The notes below the pieces were generated by a model. That model ran no database searches and had not been told where the DNA came from. It was given only the letters and a program-made list of their open reading frames with translations. A stretch of DNA of 64,000 nt, taken from Apus apus (taxonomy: Eukaryota; Chordata; Aves; Apodiformes; Apodidae). The position numbers were made by a program, and so were the translations under genes. The DNA is taken from positions 169,848,274 through 169,912,273 of the forward strand of contig NC_067282.1 of the NCBI RefSeq assembly GCF_020740795.1. The letters run 5' to 3'. Below, one piece after another: positions 12,546-26,264 of the stretch; positions within the stretch are counted from its first letter, which is position 1, and each line of letters starts with the position of its first letter.

Positions 12546-13566
12546 TGTTCTGGTTTGTTTTGGTGGGTTTTTTGGTAGTGGGGGAAGGGCCATAGGAGCA
12601 GCTCTGGTAAGAAGCTGAGAAGCTCCCCCTGCTCCAAACCCAGCCAAGGAGCCATTAGAGGGAAAACAGATGTGCCTCAGTGATTAACATATGAAATAAC
12701 AGGTATAACACCTGAGCAGAGAGGCACTTGGGAGAGAAGGGCTGTGCTGGAGGAGGAGAGCGGTGCTGGGGAAGGAGAGCGGTGCTGGTGGTTGGTGAAG
12801 AGGACGGGGAAGAAGGTGCCCAAGCAGAAGTTTCCCTGCAACCCATGGCGAGATGGCAGCTGTCCCCCTGCACTCATGGAGGAACCTGGTGGAACATTCC
12901 TTGAAGGCACCAGGAGGGGTGAACTTGGCCACTGGACTTGGATTTTGTGGCCAGAGGATTTGCTGCCAGTGGACTCTGATTGCTCAGCTTTGGAAGACCC
13001 CGGCGCCAGGGGAATTTGTTCCCGAAGCAGCCCGTGACTCTGTGGGAAGCCCAGGCTGGAACAGATCCAGACCTCGTGGGAAGGACTCATGAAGGAGAGG
13101 TTCATGGAAGGCTATCTCCCATGGGAGGGACCCTGTGGGGAAGCAGGGAAGGACTGTAAGGAATCCTTCTTCCTGAGGAGGAAGGAGCAGCAGGAACCAC
13201 CAGCCTGTGAACTGACTCTAAACCCCATCCCCTGTCCCCCTGTGCCGCTGGGGGGAAGGAGGGAGAGAAACCAGGAACAAAGAGTTTTGGGCCTGGGAAG
13301 AAGGGAGGGGTGGGGTAACATATGCAAGCCCTGCTCTGTGTGTTGTCTGTGTCCTGTGTGTGTTTGATTAGTGTGAAATTAAATTATTATTTTTTCCCCA
13401 AGTTGAGTCTGTTTTGCTCAGAACCTTAATCAGTGAAGTACCCTCCTTGTCCTTTGTCTCAACCCATGAGCTTTGTCCTCCTCATCCCAGAGTGTGTGTG
13501 GGGGGGAGCTGAGTGAGGGACCATGGGGCTGTTCCTTTTGTTTTTGTGTTGTCCCAAACCATGACA
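12546..13566 (+). mobile_element. Solo LTR of an avian endogenous retrovirus, copy 1
   Basis: This 1021-bp unit starts TGTTCTGGTTTG and ends CAAACCATGACA, with TG/CA ends forming a short imperfect inverted repeat. The whole length recurs in opposite orientation at 55521..56582 at roughly 90% identity. An ATTAAA poly(A)-type hexamer at 13378..13383, followed by a T-rich stretch and then about 180 bp, suits an R/U5 arrangement. Flanks CCATA (12541..12545) and CTATG (13567..13571) could be a decayed 5-bp target duplication differing by two transitions. No gag, pol or env sequence adjoins it, so it is a solo LTR. A five-base duplication would suit a class III (ERVL-like) element, but that is inference. 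Confidence 0.85.
13378..13383 (+). terminator. ATTAAA poly(A)-type signal inside LTR copy 1
   Basis: The hexamer sits in GTGTGAAATTAAATTATT near the end of the LTR, and copy 2 shares it. It would mark the R boundary if the LTR assignment is right. Confidence 0.45.
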
Positions 13567-14938
13567 CTATGTGATACATAAATTGTGCGACAGTGTGGAC
13601 CTGTGACAACTCACTCCGCTGTTCCCATTATCCAACATCTTCCTGAGCAGGGCTTGATGGTGCCCCTCAGCTCAGACTGACACTGTTATCCAGCAGCAGT
13701 TTCAGTTACTCACATTTCCTTAACCATTCTTAACTTTTTTATTTCTCATGTCTCTCCTACTTTGGTTCCAGGTAATAGGAACAATGTAATATTCTTCATT
13801 TACATTTAATTTGCCTGTATTTTCTCCCCCACGTAGTTTGTACAAAAACAGTCTGTCAATTCCTCCCTCAGAGAGTTAACACTCAGGCTTTCTTCAATTT
13901 CTTTTGACCCTTGGTATAAAATTCATTTTGATGAATAATTTATGTCTGGAGCTCTCCAAGGAATTATCATTTGTATCTTCTATAGTTTCTGCCTGTCACC
14001 AGCTATTACCAAATTACATCAGCTGGACACCAGCTGTCTGTAGCTAAACCAGGTTCCTCCTCTGCCCTGGCTTTTTTGCATCATCCAGTAGGCACAAATC
14101 AACTAACTCCTTGAGAATGTTATTTTACAAGCCTGTTCCCTTGCCTGTTTTGGAGGTTAAAGTTTGGTTTATTTTATTTCCTAATAACCTTGGTAGGATA
14201 GGTTGGTGGTTTTTTTGTTTGTAAAAAAAAAAAGATTCTGCTTCTTCTCTGCATTTATGTTGGGCAAATTATGCCAAAACCAAAATCTATCCTAGCCTCA
14301 GAACAGAATATAGTTGTATTTGGCTATGCTCATTGTCCAGTAGAAACAACTTCATTCTCCTAGACTGACTTAACTCAAACAGCATCTTCAGGATGCAAAT
14401 ATACCAACAAGTTCCCTAAGCCCTCCTTGAAAAGCAAAGCAAACCCTTGGGAATGAATATTTACTTACCCAGCAATGGGTCTCGGTTGTCATCTCCTCAG
14501 TCATTCATCCAAAGCCAGACCATAACATTGTTGTATTTTCCAGTCACCACAAGAAGTGGGATCTTCTGGGTTTAAGGTCATTATTGTTAGATCTTAGAGC
14601 AATTAAAAGCTTCACAAATTCCCTTTGAACATGACTTCTAATCTACCCTAGCAATAATAAATGTTAATGTGTATTAAGCTAAACAGGCATTAAAATCTTT
14701 GTAGGATGTGAGTTTTAGTTAAATGAAAGCTCTGTGTACATAAAATCCAAATGTAGACCTGTTTCCTTAGTTCAACTTAAATTTTTTCCTGTGAATTTTC
14801 TGTGTCTGAAAATAAAGGCTCCATGCAAAAATTCTGCGGTGTTTTCAGTTTCATATTTAAACTAACTTCCTCTGGCTTCTTTCATTTTTAATCTGTTTTC
14901 TCCATCTCTCCAGATTCCTGTGGCAAAATGAGAGTGCC

Positions 14939-14974
14939 AAAAAGGAAAGAAAAAAAGAAAGAAAAAAAAAAAAA
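14939..14974. repeat. A-rich (GAAA)n tract
   Basis: The tract has GAAAG and GAAAAAA units, then an A13 run. Confidence 0.8.
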
Positions 14975-17900
14975 GTGAAGCACCGGGAAAAAAAAACAAA
15001 AGCAAAACCTCACACTTAAAAATTCACACTTTGACAATATTTCAAAATAAATATTGTAAATGTGCTTGAAAAATGTTTTTATGAAGCTTTGAAGGAGCCA
15101 TCCAAAATACTTTCTTGCCCTTCCATTCACTGTATTCTCTTAGCTTGTCCCGTAAACTTTGTTTTGAAGCAAAGCACAGAGACAAACCCAAGCAGAAGCC
15201 TTTATTTTTTTGCAAGAAAACTCTGTTCTTCTGTAGAGGAGGGAGTTCACTTTTAAACAAAACTGAAAGGATGAGCAGCAAAGACTTACACTAGGTCCTT
15301 GGTCCTCAATGTGGGCTTTGATTTTTTTAGAGAAATCCCTATGTTTGGAGGGTACATCATACAGAACAGCTAGCACTAGGGATCAATAGTCTAGAGATAC
15401 CACATTCAAAGACATGCCTTCAAATCTTGACTCAGACTAATCAGGGAATCCTACAGAAGCCCACAAATTGGCACATTCAACCCCTCTCACAAGTTGCAAC
15501 CCTTTTATGACTGGCATGTAAGTGTGAATTGGCAGGAGCAGGGACCACCCATGATAAGAGCCCTGTGAAGTTCAAACTCATTGTCAGTTCTTCATAGGGA
15601 TCAAATTCACCCTGGCAATTTTAAATAATCTTCACTTTCCACTGCTGCTTTACTGTTATCATCTTCCTTCTTTGTGGCTTTTTAAGAGCATAAGAAGAGC
15701 GTACCTTACACATTGAGTGTAAGACATTTGGATGCAAGATGGTCAGGTATGACACAACAGTATCACCGTATCTGGCTTGAAGTCTCTCCATGAAGCCACT
15801 CTCAATTATGTGAGTGGAAAACCAGGATTTTTGCTTCAAATCATACTATTTCACATGCTTTTGACAGCATTGAGGACTCCGAACACTCCAAAAACCTTAG
15901 CAATATCAATACATGCCCTGCAAATTTGTTAGTCTAGGATTTGAATCTACTTTCTTTTTCTAATCTCTTCTTTTGAAGTTCATATGAATTGTTCTCTGGA
16001 TTTGGAGTTTGCAACATACTTCTTTCCAGATAGCTCTGAGACAAGAAACTTTTATTTCAGTAAAAGGTCAAAGAATGTAACTGCATAATAACAAGTCTGG
16101 CAGGGAGGATTTGAGGAAAAACGCCAGTTGATATCACGAGAGCTGGCAGGATAATAGTCAAAACATTTTTGCTATTTTTTTTGGTGTAACAGCAACACCT
16201 TGATCTGTCAATGTTGATTAGAGCCAACTGCATCACATCCTGAAACATATCTTTGAAAAATGAACGCTGAATATGATTATTTTTTTTTACAGTCCCATCA
16301 TTTTTAGTGTTTTCCTAGTAGCCCCAGCTTCTCAAATTATATACACTCATGAGAATCACAGGGTTTCATTTCTCACAACAAAGAGATGGAAATCTGACAG
16401 AACAAAGTCAAGCAGTTAGATACCAGCCAAGAGAAATTTTGCTGTAACTTGCATCTCATCAGCTGTACAGGGCAGAAGGGAGGAGAGCCAGGGGAGCAGC
16501 CAAACAGCTGAGGAATAGTCCTGAGATGCCAGCGTGACACAGGAGAAACATTCTGGGATGCACTGGATGAAGTTCCACGGTGGGTAGGGACAGGTACTTT
16601 TCTTACTGTACATATCTCCAGAGGGACCACAACCAGAATGCCATCCACAGCCCCAACAAACCTGAACTCAAGCTAGAACATGTGCACAGACCTAGCAGGA
16701 TGGGAATGGGGAGCCAGTTTTACTGATGAGACAAATATAGCTTTATAGAGTTAGCCTGGCAAAAGAAAGGCTGATACAATTACACTTTATAAATACATGC
16801 CCAAATACTAGCAGGGCTGAAGAATCATTCAAGCTATAAGACAATGCTGGCACAAGAACAAATAGCATAAACTAAGTCATCAACTATTTTAAGCTAAAAG
16901 CACATTTCTAACCATCAGAGAGACAGTGGTTTATAACAGTCTTCCAACAGCAGCACTAGGTGCTAATAAGCTAACTACTTTTAGAGCAGAAAAATAATAA
17001 CTTTATGTAAGGGATTTTATTACACGGTATCTGGTGTAATAGTGGATTCTATGCATCTAGAAAGGTTCTGGCTGTCATGGTTGGAAGGTAGAAAAAAAAA
17101 AAGCTAAATTTAAACTCCGAAAGCTGAGCTCCATGAAGACAGGTAGTTTTTTACTGATATACAAGCCCAGCACAATAGAGACTTGGATGAAAACAGTGAG
17201 AAGAGTGATCCCTTGCTTATGGCTGTTCCTTTGCAACCACCATGGTCCCTTTCTCTCTAGCCTGCTCATCTACAGTGAGGACAGCTCACAAAGATTTCCT
17301 CAGCTGCAGCCTGAAGAGGAGTTTATTTGCCTAGTACTGTTAACACCCACTGCAGCACAGGAAAAACCAAGAAAGTGGGAACAGAGCTTGATCCTCTGCT
17401 ATAGTAAGGATGGATTATGTGCCCAGCTCCTACCTTGTCAGAACATCCCAGATGCCTGTTATGCCATACTTTCATCAGAGGGAAAAACCCCATTTGTATC
17501 TCCTCAAAGGCCCATAGCAGCCACCTCTCTCCTGTTTCTAATTTTGCCCAAGTGAGTCCGCTCCAGAGCCACATTTTTGCAAGCAGGCCAAGTGGCTTCT
17601 ACCAGGTAGGGAAAAGGTTTCTGCTTCACATCCTTCAAAGGCAAAGGCACACTTGCCTTCAGCTTCTTTTCACACACACTTCATTCACAGGCTCTGCAGA
17701 GGCTACCAGCGCCGCTGCTCCCACACAATAGATCATAAATAACTGCACAGGTAAGTATTTCACTGAAGGTCCTTGGAGTGCAACCCAGTAATTCCTGTAG
17801 AGTCTCTGGCCATAAAGATAATTTGTCTGAATCAGTACCAGAGGAAGAAGAAAATTTGGGGTTGAAAGGTATCTGCTGTGAGAAGACATCAGCATGCCTT

Positions 17901-19506
17901 TCTGGCAGTTCTGCCTGCACTGATTTGCTGGAGGCAATTCTCAATCAACATATGAAGAGCACTGCAGGAGCTGCCTCCCAATTATAAATCATTTAGTCAA
18001 TCAAAATATAGCTCCTCAGCTACGTAAAGATCTTATTTCTTCTCAAGAGTCTTAAAGGGAAAGAAAAATGGAAATGCTGTAGCAGAAGGAGGGAAAAAGC
18101 TTTATTTAAAAGTGACAAAAAAATGAAAGCTTCAGGATCCCATTTGTGGTGTAACTTACAGCAACTTAGGTACTTGTCAAAGCTAATTAAGACAGGCCAT
18201 CTGCAAACGCTTATGATTGGAAACATTCCCCTCTGTGCCAGCAGAACAGTGTGTTACAGCCTCCTCACATCCCAGCCTGACAAGCGCTAAGCTGCTCTGC
18301 CTGATGCCATCAGTCCTGGGGTAGGGAGCAGCCTCCTCTTCCTGCAGCTTGAGACCACATTCCTGACAAACACCCCTCTGCTCTGCCATGAGAGAAAGGA
18401 CAGGGAAGTGTCCCTGCCACATGTGTGCCCATCAGGGACAGGAGAACCCTGTGCCAACCTTGCTCAGGCCAGCTCCCACTGGTGGGCTGGGGCACCTAGC
18501 TGGGAACTCTATTACAGCAACTTTGTCTTTGAAGCACCAAACCAGTGATTTGCCAGCAGAACCATGAGCAGTGGCCAGCTGGCTCTAGAGGAGCGAGGCT
18601 TGCTGGTCCACCCCAGCATGGTGGACAGATGGGTGCCAGCAGGCCTGGGAGGTGTCCATGGAGGAGCAGGTCAAGCAGGACAAAACAGCTCATAGATTGA
18701 CACCCAGGCAAACTGCAGTGCAGCATCTTGTTGCTAGCATGCAGTGTCCTTGCACAAATGTTGTTTCTCCTTAGCAAAGCTGTGGGGTTTTTTTGTTGTT
18801 TTGGTTGTGCCGGTTTTTTTGTCTATGAAGTGTTCTTTGTACCCTGAGGAAGGCCAGAAGTGCTGGAAGCTTATGAAGAGCATCCGGGGAGCCAGAGGCA
18901 CTGGCAAGGCATGGGTGAGCAGAACAGGCAGGGCCACCAGCCCAGAGATGTTCTGGGCAAAGCTGTCTCTGCACAAACCTTTGGAAAGGTCTTTCAAATC
19001 TTGGAGGCCATTTTGGAAATGTCACAGTTGGACATGACCATTACTGGGATCTTGAGGAATAGATTTTTATTCTAGCTCTGAGGTTTACAAGCTCTGCCTT
19101 GGCTTTCGGATTTCTTTCTCTGCTGAAGTTAATAAATCCAGTCTAAGTGCATGGACTTGGGCTTTAATCCTAAAGAAGAAATTTCAGTTGCCAAGCAGGG
19201 TAAACCCCTTTCTTGTTGGTGAATGTCCATTTCAGAAAAAGTGACAAGGATCACCTGTCCTTGGGGTGACACCCACCTTGTGCCCACCGAAAACCCTGCC
19301 TCCAGTAGGAAAGCTGAGGTTTGCTCTGTGCACCCTGCAGGTAGATCAGGGACTTCAGCAGTGAGTCGGCTTGATGTGTGTGTAACACAACCATGTCAGG
19401 CTTATAATGAACCTCCAAAGAGGCAAAGGGAAAACAAAGCAACATCTCTTTTCTCTGTAAAGCACTACAAAGAATGCCCACAGAGGTTTTGGTATTGTTT
19501 TTTCAG

Positions 19507-19570
19507 AGTCATACACATGTATACACACACACATACATATCTATACACTGTACATACATGAACACACATT
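19507..19570. repeat. Degenerate CA/TA microsatellite
   Basis: The stretch alternates ACACAC, ATACAT and TATACA units without a long perfect core. Confidence 0.7.
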
Positions 19571-21894
19571 CTCTAAGTATGTGTCTTGCTCATCTGTCTG
19601 AAGATGGCATTAGAGCAGATCTCTCTACCTAGATGGCTTCAGCAAAGTGTATTTGTAGTGTCTGCAAGCACTCCACACATCTGGGGGAAAAACAAAATTC
19701 AGCTTTTACTGCCACACTGAAGCTGAAGTAAAAATCTTAATTTTATCTCTTAATTAGATAGTTTTTTGGTGAAGAGGTTTTATTAAATGAATCGATCTAT
19801 ACTTGAAAACAGAGTTTGGCTGAAAGTCTTGCAATTGTCAATTGCTTTACTTTTCTGCTTAGAGGATACATGTCTCACACATTATGTTTAATCAAGGTTT
19901 AACACTTCATTGCACCTCTATTTTGCAATGTTTTGCATTTAGACCTTCTTAGGTGGATCCTGTGGGTGCTACGCAAAGTGACTGTCAGGTCAGTGTCTGT
20001 ATGAGAACCTCTGGTTTTCCCAGAGCCAATGTTAGTTATAAAGTAACACTTCACCTTTTGCAGCTACTCCAGACAGCATCTTTAGGTTTGTAAGGTATGC
20101 ACAGTCACTTCCAGCTTGCAGACAAGCAAAGCAAAGCAATGAAAACAGAGTCTACAAAAAAGGGAAAATAGTTCGCATTCTGTGAGCAGCAACACTGTGT
20201 TTGCCACTTCCCAGGGTGGCATGCAGAGCTCCCAGCCAAACTTCTCAGCAGAACCTCTCTGTAACACCAGCTATATCCCAGACTTTCTTCAAAAATACAT
20301 CATTATTTGCTTTTACAGTGTCTTTTTTCCTCTTAAAGTGAGGGACACAAGCCACTTCGTCCTGCAGTATTTGGCATTTCTGATGAACTTCATGCAGAAG
20401 TTAAAGAGCAAGGTTAACAGCTGGTGTGGGAACTGGAACACAGCAGCTGGATTTAAATGTGTATTCTCTGTATTTGGAGTTTGGTAATAAGCTAGACTTT
20501 CTGCTTATTGCTGGGAAAAAGCTGAAGAAACATTATTTTTGCAGTACTCCCTATCCCAAAGTGCTTGATAGTAGGCAGACGTCCAAGACTCAGCACAGCC
20601 AGAGGCTGGAAAGCACTTCTTAAAAACAAATAAATGAACAAGCAAACAAACATCAGACAAAACCAAATAGGGAAAATGACACAGAGAAACCCTAGTTCCA
20701 ACAGCCCCAGAGGATTTCCGTGAAGGCACAGAAACCAGGTGCATCCACATTACTTTTACTCTCCTATAGCATATCTGATGGCTGGGAGACTTCTAGTGTC
20801 ATGGACTCAAGACATGCACAAGAAATGTTGTTCCTCACAGGAACTTTAAAACATAAAACTCAAGCCTATGCTTGAGTGTGTATCAGTATCAGTACGCTAT
20901 CAGTATAATAACATTGTAAATCACGTATTTGAAAGAAAGGTATAATAATGTTTTTAAAGCTCTATCTAGAGACCCTTTAGTGTTAATTCTTTAATTATTA
21001 GCCTAGAGGTTAAAATGGCAGGCTCTCAAAGAATGGTAGTTTTTTCACTGAAATAATAGGTTATTAGTGGTTTTCAGACATGGAGAACCATTTAAAACCA
21101 TCCCAATCTCAACCTGATATTGCTGTAATTCTTGAACCTTCAGTCAACACAGATCATGCTTACCTCAAACTTGGCCCTATTAACCTTTCAGGAATATTTT
21201 TTGTTGTTTGGTTTTGGGTTTTTTTGTTTTGTTTTGTCTTGTTTTTAAACCAGCTCCTGATTATAGACAGCCCTACACAAGGTACTTCCCTTAGTAATTA
21301 CCTGTTCTTTAATTTCTTAAGCTCTGAGGAAGATTAAAATTAATGCTGGATCTTTCAGTAAGATCTTAAAAAATGGGGCAAAATGGTACTTTTAAGAAAA
21401 ACAGCAGCACCTAGAAGTGAAGAATATGGTTCCCAATTATAGTTACCCGTCTCGCACTCTTTCCTCAGCTTGCTGTAAAAAAAAAACAAGAGTGGCACAG
21501 CTGACACCGAACGGAAGACACAATTTCTTCTCAGAAAGAAGTACTGTGGAGATAACTGCAACTACAGACCATCATTCAGGGTGGGATTCCAAGGGCTCCA
21601 TTTTAGACAGGTATCTGAGCTCTCAGTTAAGAGACCAGTTAGGGAGCAGCACTGGCAGAGGGCAATGCAGATTTCCCAGCAGCTACTGGAAGTTTCAGCA
21701 AATGGCACAGGCCAAAACTCACCTTCCAGACAACTGTCAGCAGGCAAGATGGCCCCTGCCCTTCTTCAAATGAAAAAACAGATGTGACAGAGTGCACAAG
21801 AGTTGGTAAGAGGGTCAGGTGGCTAGAGGAGAGGATGAGAAACAAATTAAAAGGAAAAGAAATACATAAAAAAGCTAAAATAACAACAGAACAG

Positions 21895-21916
21895 AACAAA
21901 CAAACAAACAAAAAAG
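21895..21916. repeat. (CAAA)n tract
   Basis: About four CAAA units sit in an A-rich stretch that continues to about 21928. Confidence 0.75.
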
Positions 21917-22786
21917 GAAAAAAAACCCAGGTCTTTGTCCTCAGAGGAACACAAGTTAACAAATTTTAATCCACAAAGATGTAGTTTCTGGCTTCCTGCT
22001 CTTTGGGGCTGTAAAAAGTTTGTCTATATTTATTTTTACTCCTTCAGTTATACTGAAAAGGAGACACTGATGTACAGTTAAAAACACGTGATTGCAGCCT
22101 GTGCTCACCTGAACCAGAAAGCTTTTTAGTGAAAACTGCTCTGAGTGTACCTTGACATTACCAAGAATATGACCAATTACTCCCTCAACAGTTCTCTGCT
22201 AAACAGTGAAATTACTCTGCATTTATATGTGCACAGAATGTAGCCCACTGCAGCCTACCAGCTTTGTGCGGAGTGTTCTCATTATCCTGGGACTTTACAA
22301 AGTCTGACAAGTTCTGAAAAGTCAGTCTGACTCAAAAATCAGTGCAGAATTCTGGGCTCTTTTTAAGCAGTTTTGAGAAAAGAGAATCATAGAATCAGAT
22401 ATATTGTTATTTTTAAAACCTCTAAAAAAAAGCTAAGAAAAAATTAAAGCACCCATGCCAGCAAAATTCCTGCCAAATAAGGTCTTCTCTGAAGTATGGG
22501 GGGGAAAAAAAGAATTAAAAAATACTTTCTGAGTCCTGAGAAGAACTTTAGAAGCCTCTGGGCAAAACCAGCCTTTGGGCAATATTCAAGGCTGTCAAGA
22601 CACATAAGCAGCTGCAAAATCACCATCCAGATACCAGTAATCATGCTGGGGGACAAAGGCACTGCTGGCAATGACTTCTACAGGCCAGGAAAAGGCCTCT
22701 CCATGTTTAAGGAATGCCAGCACTCTCCTTACAACCAGAAAAAAAGCCCAAACTACAGTGGAGAGAAGTAAAGTAGGACATAAAAT

Positions 22787-22792
22787 TTTATT
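22787..22792 (-). terminator. DYRK2: Distal poly(A) signal AATAAA for DYRK2
   Basis: The minus strand reads AATAAAATTTTATGTCC, with T/G-containing sequence beyond the expected cleavage point near 22770. It is the last canonical hexamer before sequence character changes to ordinary intergenic DNA. Confidence 0.5.
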
Positions 22793-22974
22793 CTGAAATG
22801 ATCTCTGGCCACAACAATAAAATGTAACAAATATTCACTAGAACAGTCTTAACTCCTGTCATCAGCTGTACAATACATACAGTATCATAGAACTGGCCAC
22901 TAGGATTAAAACCCACTACAACATCTTCAATGTTAAGTGGCAACAGCAGCATCTCACAGAAAATTATACATACA

Positions 22975-22982
22975 TATATACA
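22975..22982 (-). promoter_or_regulatory. Candidate Pumilio response element in DYRK2 3' UTR
   Basis: The transcribed strand reads UGUAUAUA, which fits the Pumilio consensus UGUAHAUA. It sits about 185 nt upstream of the distal poly(A) signal. An octamer in AT-rich sequence can arise by chance, so this is only a candidate. Confidence 0.3.
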
Positions 22983-25122
22983 CAGTCCACATTCAATCGT
23001 TTTTCACATGTTATCAATACACACAGTTGCAGCATATTACAGTCACGTGTCTAAGTCGTTGCCCAATAAAAACCCAAGCTACTGCTTAGACGTAATTGTA
23101 GCAGTTGAACTGAGTAATTACAATTTGTAGCAGAGATGTACAAGCCCCTGGAAACAATAAATCACAAATGTTATTTTTTTTAATGCTACCATAGCATTGA
23201 ACTGGGCAATATTCTAATCTTTGTTGACTGGTAAAAGACTTCTTTTTGTACTTATCACAAATATTATTGATGAAAAAGAAAATACTAAAAAATGGAGAGC
23301 ATTAAATAATGCATACCCTTTCCTAAAGATTCTAATATTGCCCGATGCTACTTATGTCTAGTGTTTTCAACATTCCCATGAAGTCATTTATAACTCCAAA
23401 CCACCCACCAAGTTAAAAGTGGCTTAAGTGCCTTGCACCCAAATTGTAAAAATCCCTGGCCACCTTTCTAAGAGCCAGGCACATATAAAAGGAATGCACT
23501 TTGGTTCATACCAAATGCCCTGGGATTAAATCACACTATAAAACTAAAGAGTCTGAGGTAAATTTTTACAAATACAGTTAATTTCTGTCTAGTGTCACTG
23601 TAACAAAAATTTATTTTAAAAAAAATCAATTTGATGTTAAAGTACAACCAATGAGGCAGGGCCATCTTTAACCCTTGAATGAGACATACTACAGGAACAG
23701 TGTCCTCTCCACTCCAGCAGTGTGAATGCCTTATTGTCTCTATTAAGGCCTCGATCATCTAGAGGATGTTTTAAGACAGGTATAGCATTTAAAAATAGAT
23801 TTCATCCCTACTATCCAGTATTCAAAGGGTTAAAGAGGCCAAGATGCATACTAAAACATGGCATTTGTAACAAAAGGCACATTGTTAACACCAAGGGCAC
23901 AATCCATCCTCTATTGTTAATCTACATATCTTGCATCACTCCGTTGTTCCAATACACTTAAGTGGTAATGAACACTCCAGTGGTGCAAGAAACTGAGCCA
24001 AGTGAGACTGCAACCAAAGACAAGACAACACTGTGCTATTACTAAATTTGAAAATAGCTCAGACATCCCCAGACAATGGTAACATGTGAGACTAAGCACT
24101 GTTTCCAAGCCAACTTCTATCAGCCTAATTATCAGAGCCCTTAGAATAAAATCACATCAAAGCAAGAGGCAACGTCCTTCCCTCCCTCCTTTTTTACAGG
24201 TATAAATAAGCTACAATAAAAAGCAGCTACATCGCTTTGAAACCTTGATGTAGCTGCTCCTTTAGCATAGAAGTTTCACTGAATCTGGGTTAAAAAAATA
24301 GCTCTGCACACTACATTTTGGCCTTAAAGTTTCCGGTAGCATTTATGAAGAAGGTGGATCATAAATGCATTATTGGCATTAAGAACTGGTTACATGAAAA
24401 AGAAAATTTAGTGGTTCTAGCCCATTAATGACCCATTAACATTACGAATATTTTCACCTTAAATTGTCATGAAAGGCAGGAACATGTATCAATGTTTCCT
24501 TTAAAACACAGTAGGAGAGGTGATTCTCCTTCCACCCCTAATATAAGCATCCCTATTTTTTAACTTCTGCAGGAAGAGTTAATATAGAAAGGAGTGGTAA
24601 AGTCAAGTAGGTTGTGGAGGAAGTAAAGATTCCCAGTTGCTGTAGAAAACCAGACAGTATTGTATTCCCACAGTCATGAGAGTCAAGTTAATCTTATATG
24701 AAAATTAATATATCTTTTTTCAAGACTTAGAATTTAATTACCATAAGTTACTGGATATTCATATTCCAAAAGCTACTTTTCTTAGCTGTATTACTATATT
24801 TCATTTTTAACATGATTTCATACATGTTTACATATTGCACTTACACACATTGTATAAAGTTATGAACATTTAACACTAAATAATTTAACTTGACTAGAGG
24901 CAGGAAACTATCTTTTTTTTTAAAAAATGGTTGATTGATGCTCTAATTTTTACACTTATCAATCAAAAAATACCATTCTCACTCAGAAATTATTTTTGGA
25001 GCTTCTTTAGGTGTTGACTTTTTTGGCAAAAAGTTAAGTGATATGTTTCCTGAGAATTTTGTCATTTTGTATTTATATCCCTCCCCCAGCCTTACATTAA
25101 ATTAAAAATAAATCAGACAAAT

Positions 25123-25161
25123 AAAACAAACAAACAAACAAACAAACAAAAAACAACAAAA
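25123..25161. repeat. (CAAA)n microsatellite in DYRK2 3' UTR
   Basis: About six to seven CAAA units (TTTG in the transcript) are followed by ACAACAAAA. Its presence inside the inferred UTR makes it a possible length polymorphism in the mRNA. Confidence 0.85.
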
Positions 25162-26264
25162 ATTAAGCTGTAAGTGGTAAATTAAAGAATATGAAGAACT
25201 TAACCGGAAACTTTCTTGGCCTTTCAGGGGACCATGCTTTAAGTATTTTTCATAATTTGTACAAGTAACTCAGTAAAACCTGTGCATACAAATGTTTCTT
25301 ACAGTAAAGTTATTGAGGTTTAATGCAATCCATTCCATTATGTCTTATTCTAACTTCCATAAACCTTCTATATTCTGTTCTACTTTGTTTAAAGTTCCCT
25401 TTTCATATGTTTTATACATCCAATGTAGACCATGGCCACTGTATGTGATGAAATACTGATCTTAGGTCTCAAACTGTTTCTGTTGAAAACATGCTACAAT
25501 GTGTGAATCTCTCTCATAGGTCTAGATATTATTCCTCAGTAAAGACCATTTTTCTTCCATGAATGCAGCTCAAAGCAGAAAAGAATAAACATTAACACAC
25601 GCACACACAGGAATAAATCTACATGCTCTACCTGTTCCTTCGAAGTAATTTTCAGCAGTGAATGCCAAAGACTAAAAATAAAATTCCAACCATTTAACCT
25701 TCCTTTGATATTTCTCCCATATTAGAAAGTATCTAGGATGGTGTCTGCCAACTGAAAAGCTTTCCACTGAGGAACTTTCCATCTGCAGTTAAGCTAAGGT
25801 ACAGCAGTACTTTTCTACAGAAAGCAAAGTAGTAACATGGTATTTGCCCTACATGAGGATTTGATCGGAAGTGTAAATGTACCAGAGAGGTCACAGTTGC
25901 TCAGACAAACTTTGTCATAAGAAATAAAAGCAATCTATGAAAACTATATAGCATAACAGTCTGGAATTTGGGAGTATAAAACTGACAGAATGCGCACTTC
26001 TGGCTGTGTGGTTTAGGGAGACCAAGCTGTACATTAGGATAGAAAAAGTAAACAGGAGGAAGAAAGAGAGAGAAGCCAAGTGTGAATGCTCAATGTTATA
26101 CATCTGAAATGAAGGTCGGAATATCTTACTTTACCATCTCATCAGTCACTTTCAAATTTAGAACAGATACACTTCCACCTTCTCTCTTCTGAGACCGCCT
26201 GTTCCTCTCACTGTACCAGACAGGACGCAAGGTAAGACAGTAATTTTAGCCCTGGAATATCTTC

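Larger units (their letters stand above)
13567..22769. other. Intergenic between LTR copy 1 and DYRK2 3' end
   Basis: The region holds only simple repeats. The frames at 17133..17555 (140 codons) and 21417..21773 (118 codons) lack domains, codon bias or splice support. A short GAATCATAGAATCA at about 22385 resembles CR1 tail octamers but has no body. Confidence 0.55.

Noticed and set aside
12677..13105. 142-codon minus-strand frame, with a counterpart of 202 codons on the plus strand at 55819..56427
   Set aside because: These are the antisense strand of the LTR in each copy. They are open because the copies are similar, and no protein is recognisable.
22385..22400. GAATCATAGAATCA resembling CR1 tail octamers
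   Set aside because: Only about two octamers are present, with no CR1 3' UTR sequence on either side.
1..22769. Search for IFNG, IL26 or IL22 exons expected downstream of DYRK2 by synteny
   Set aside because: No open segment in this interval resembles these cytokines. They probably lie beyond the left end of the window.
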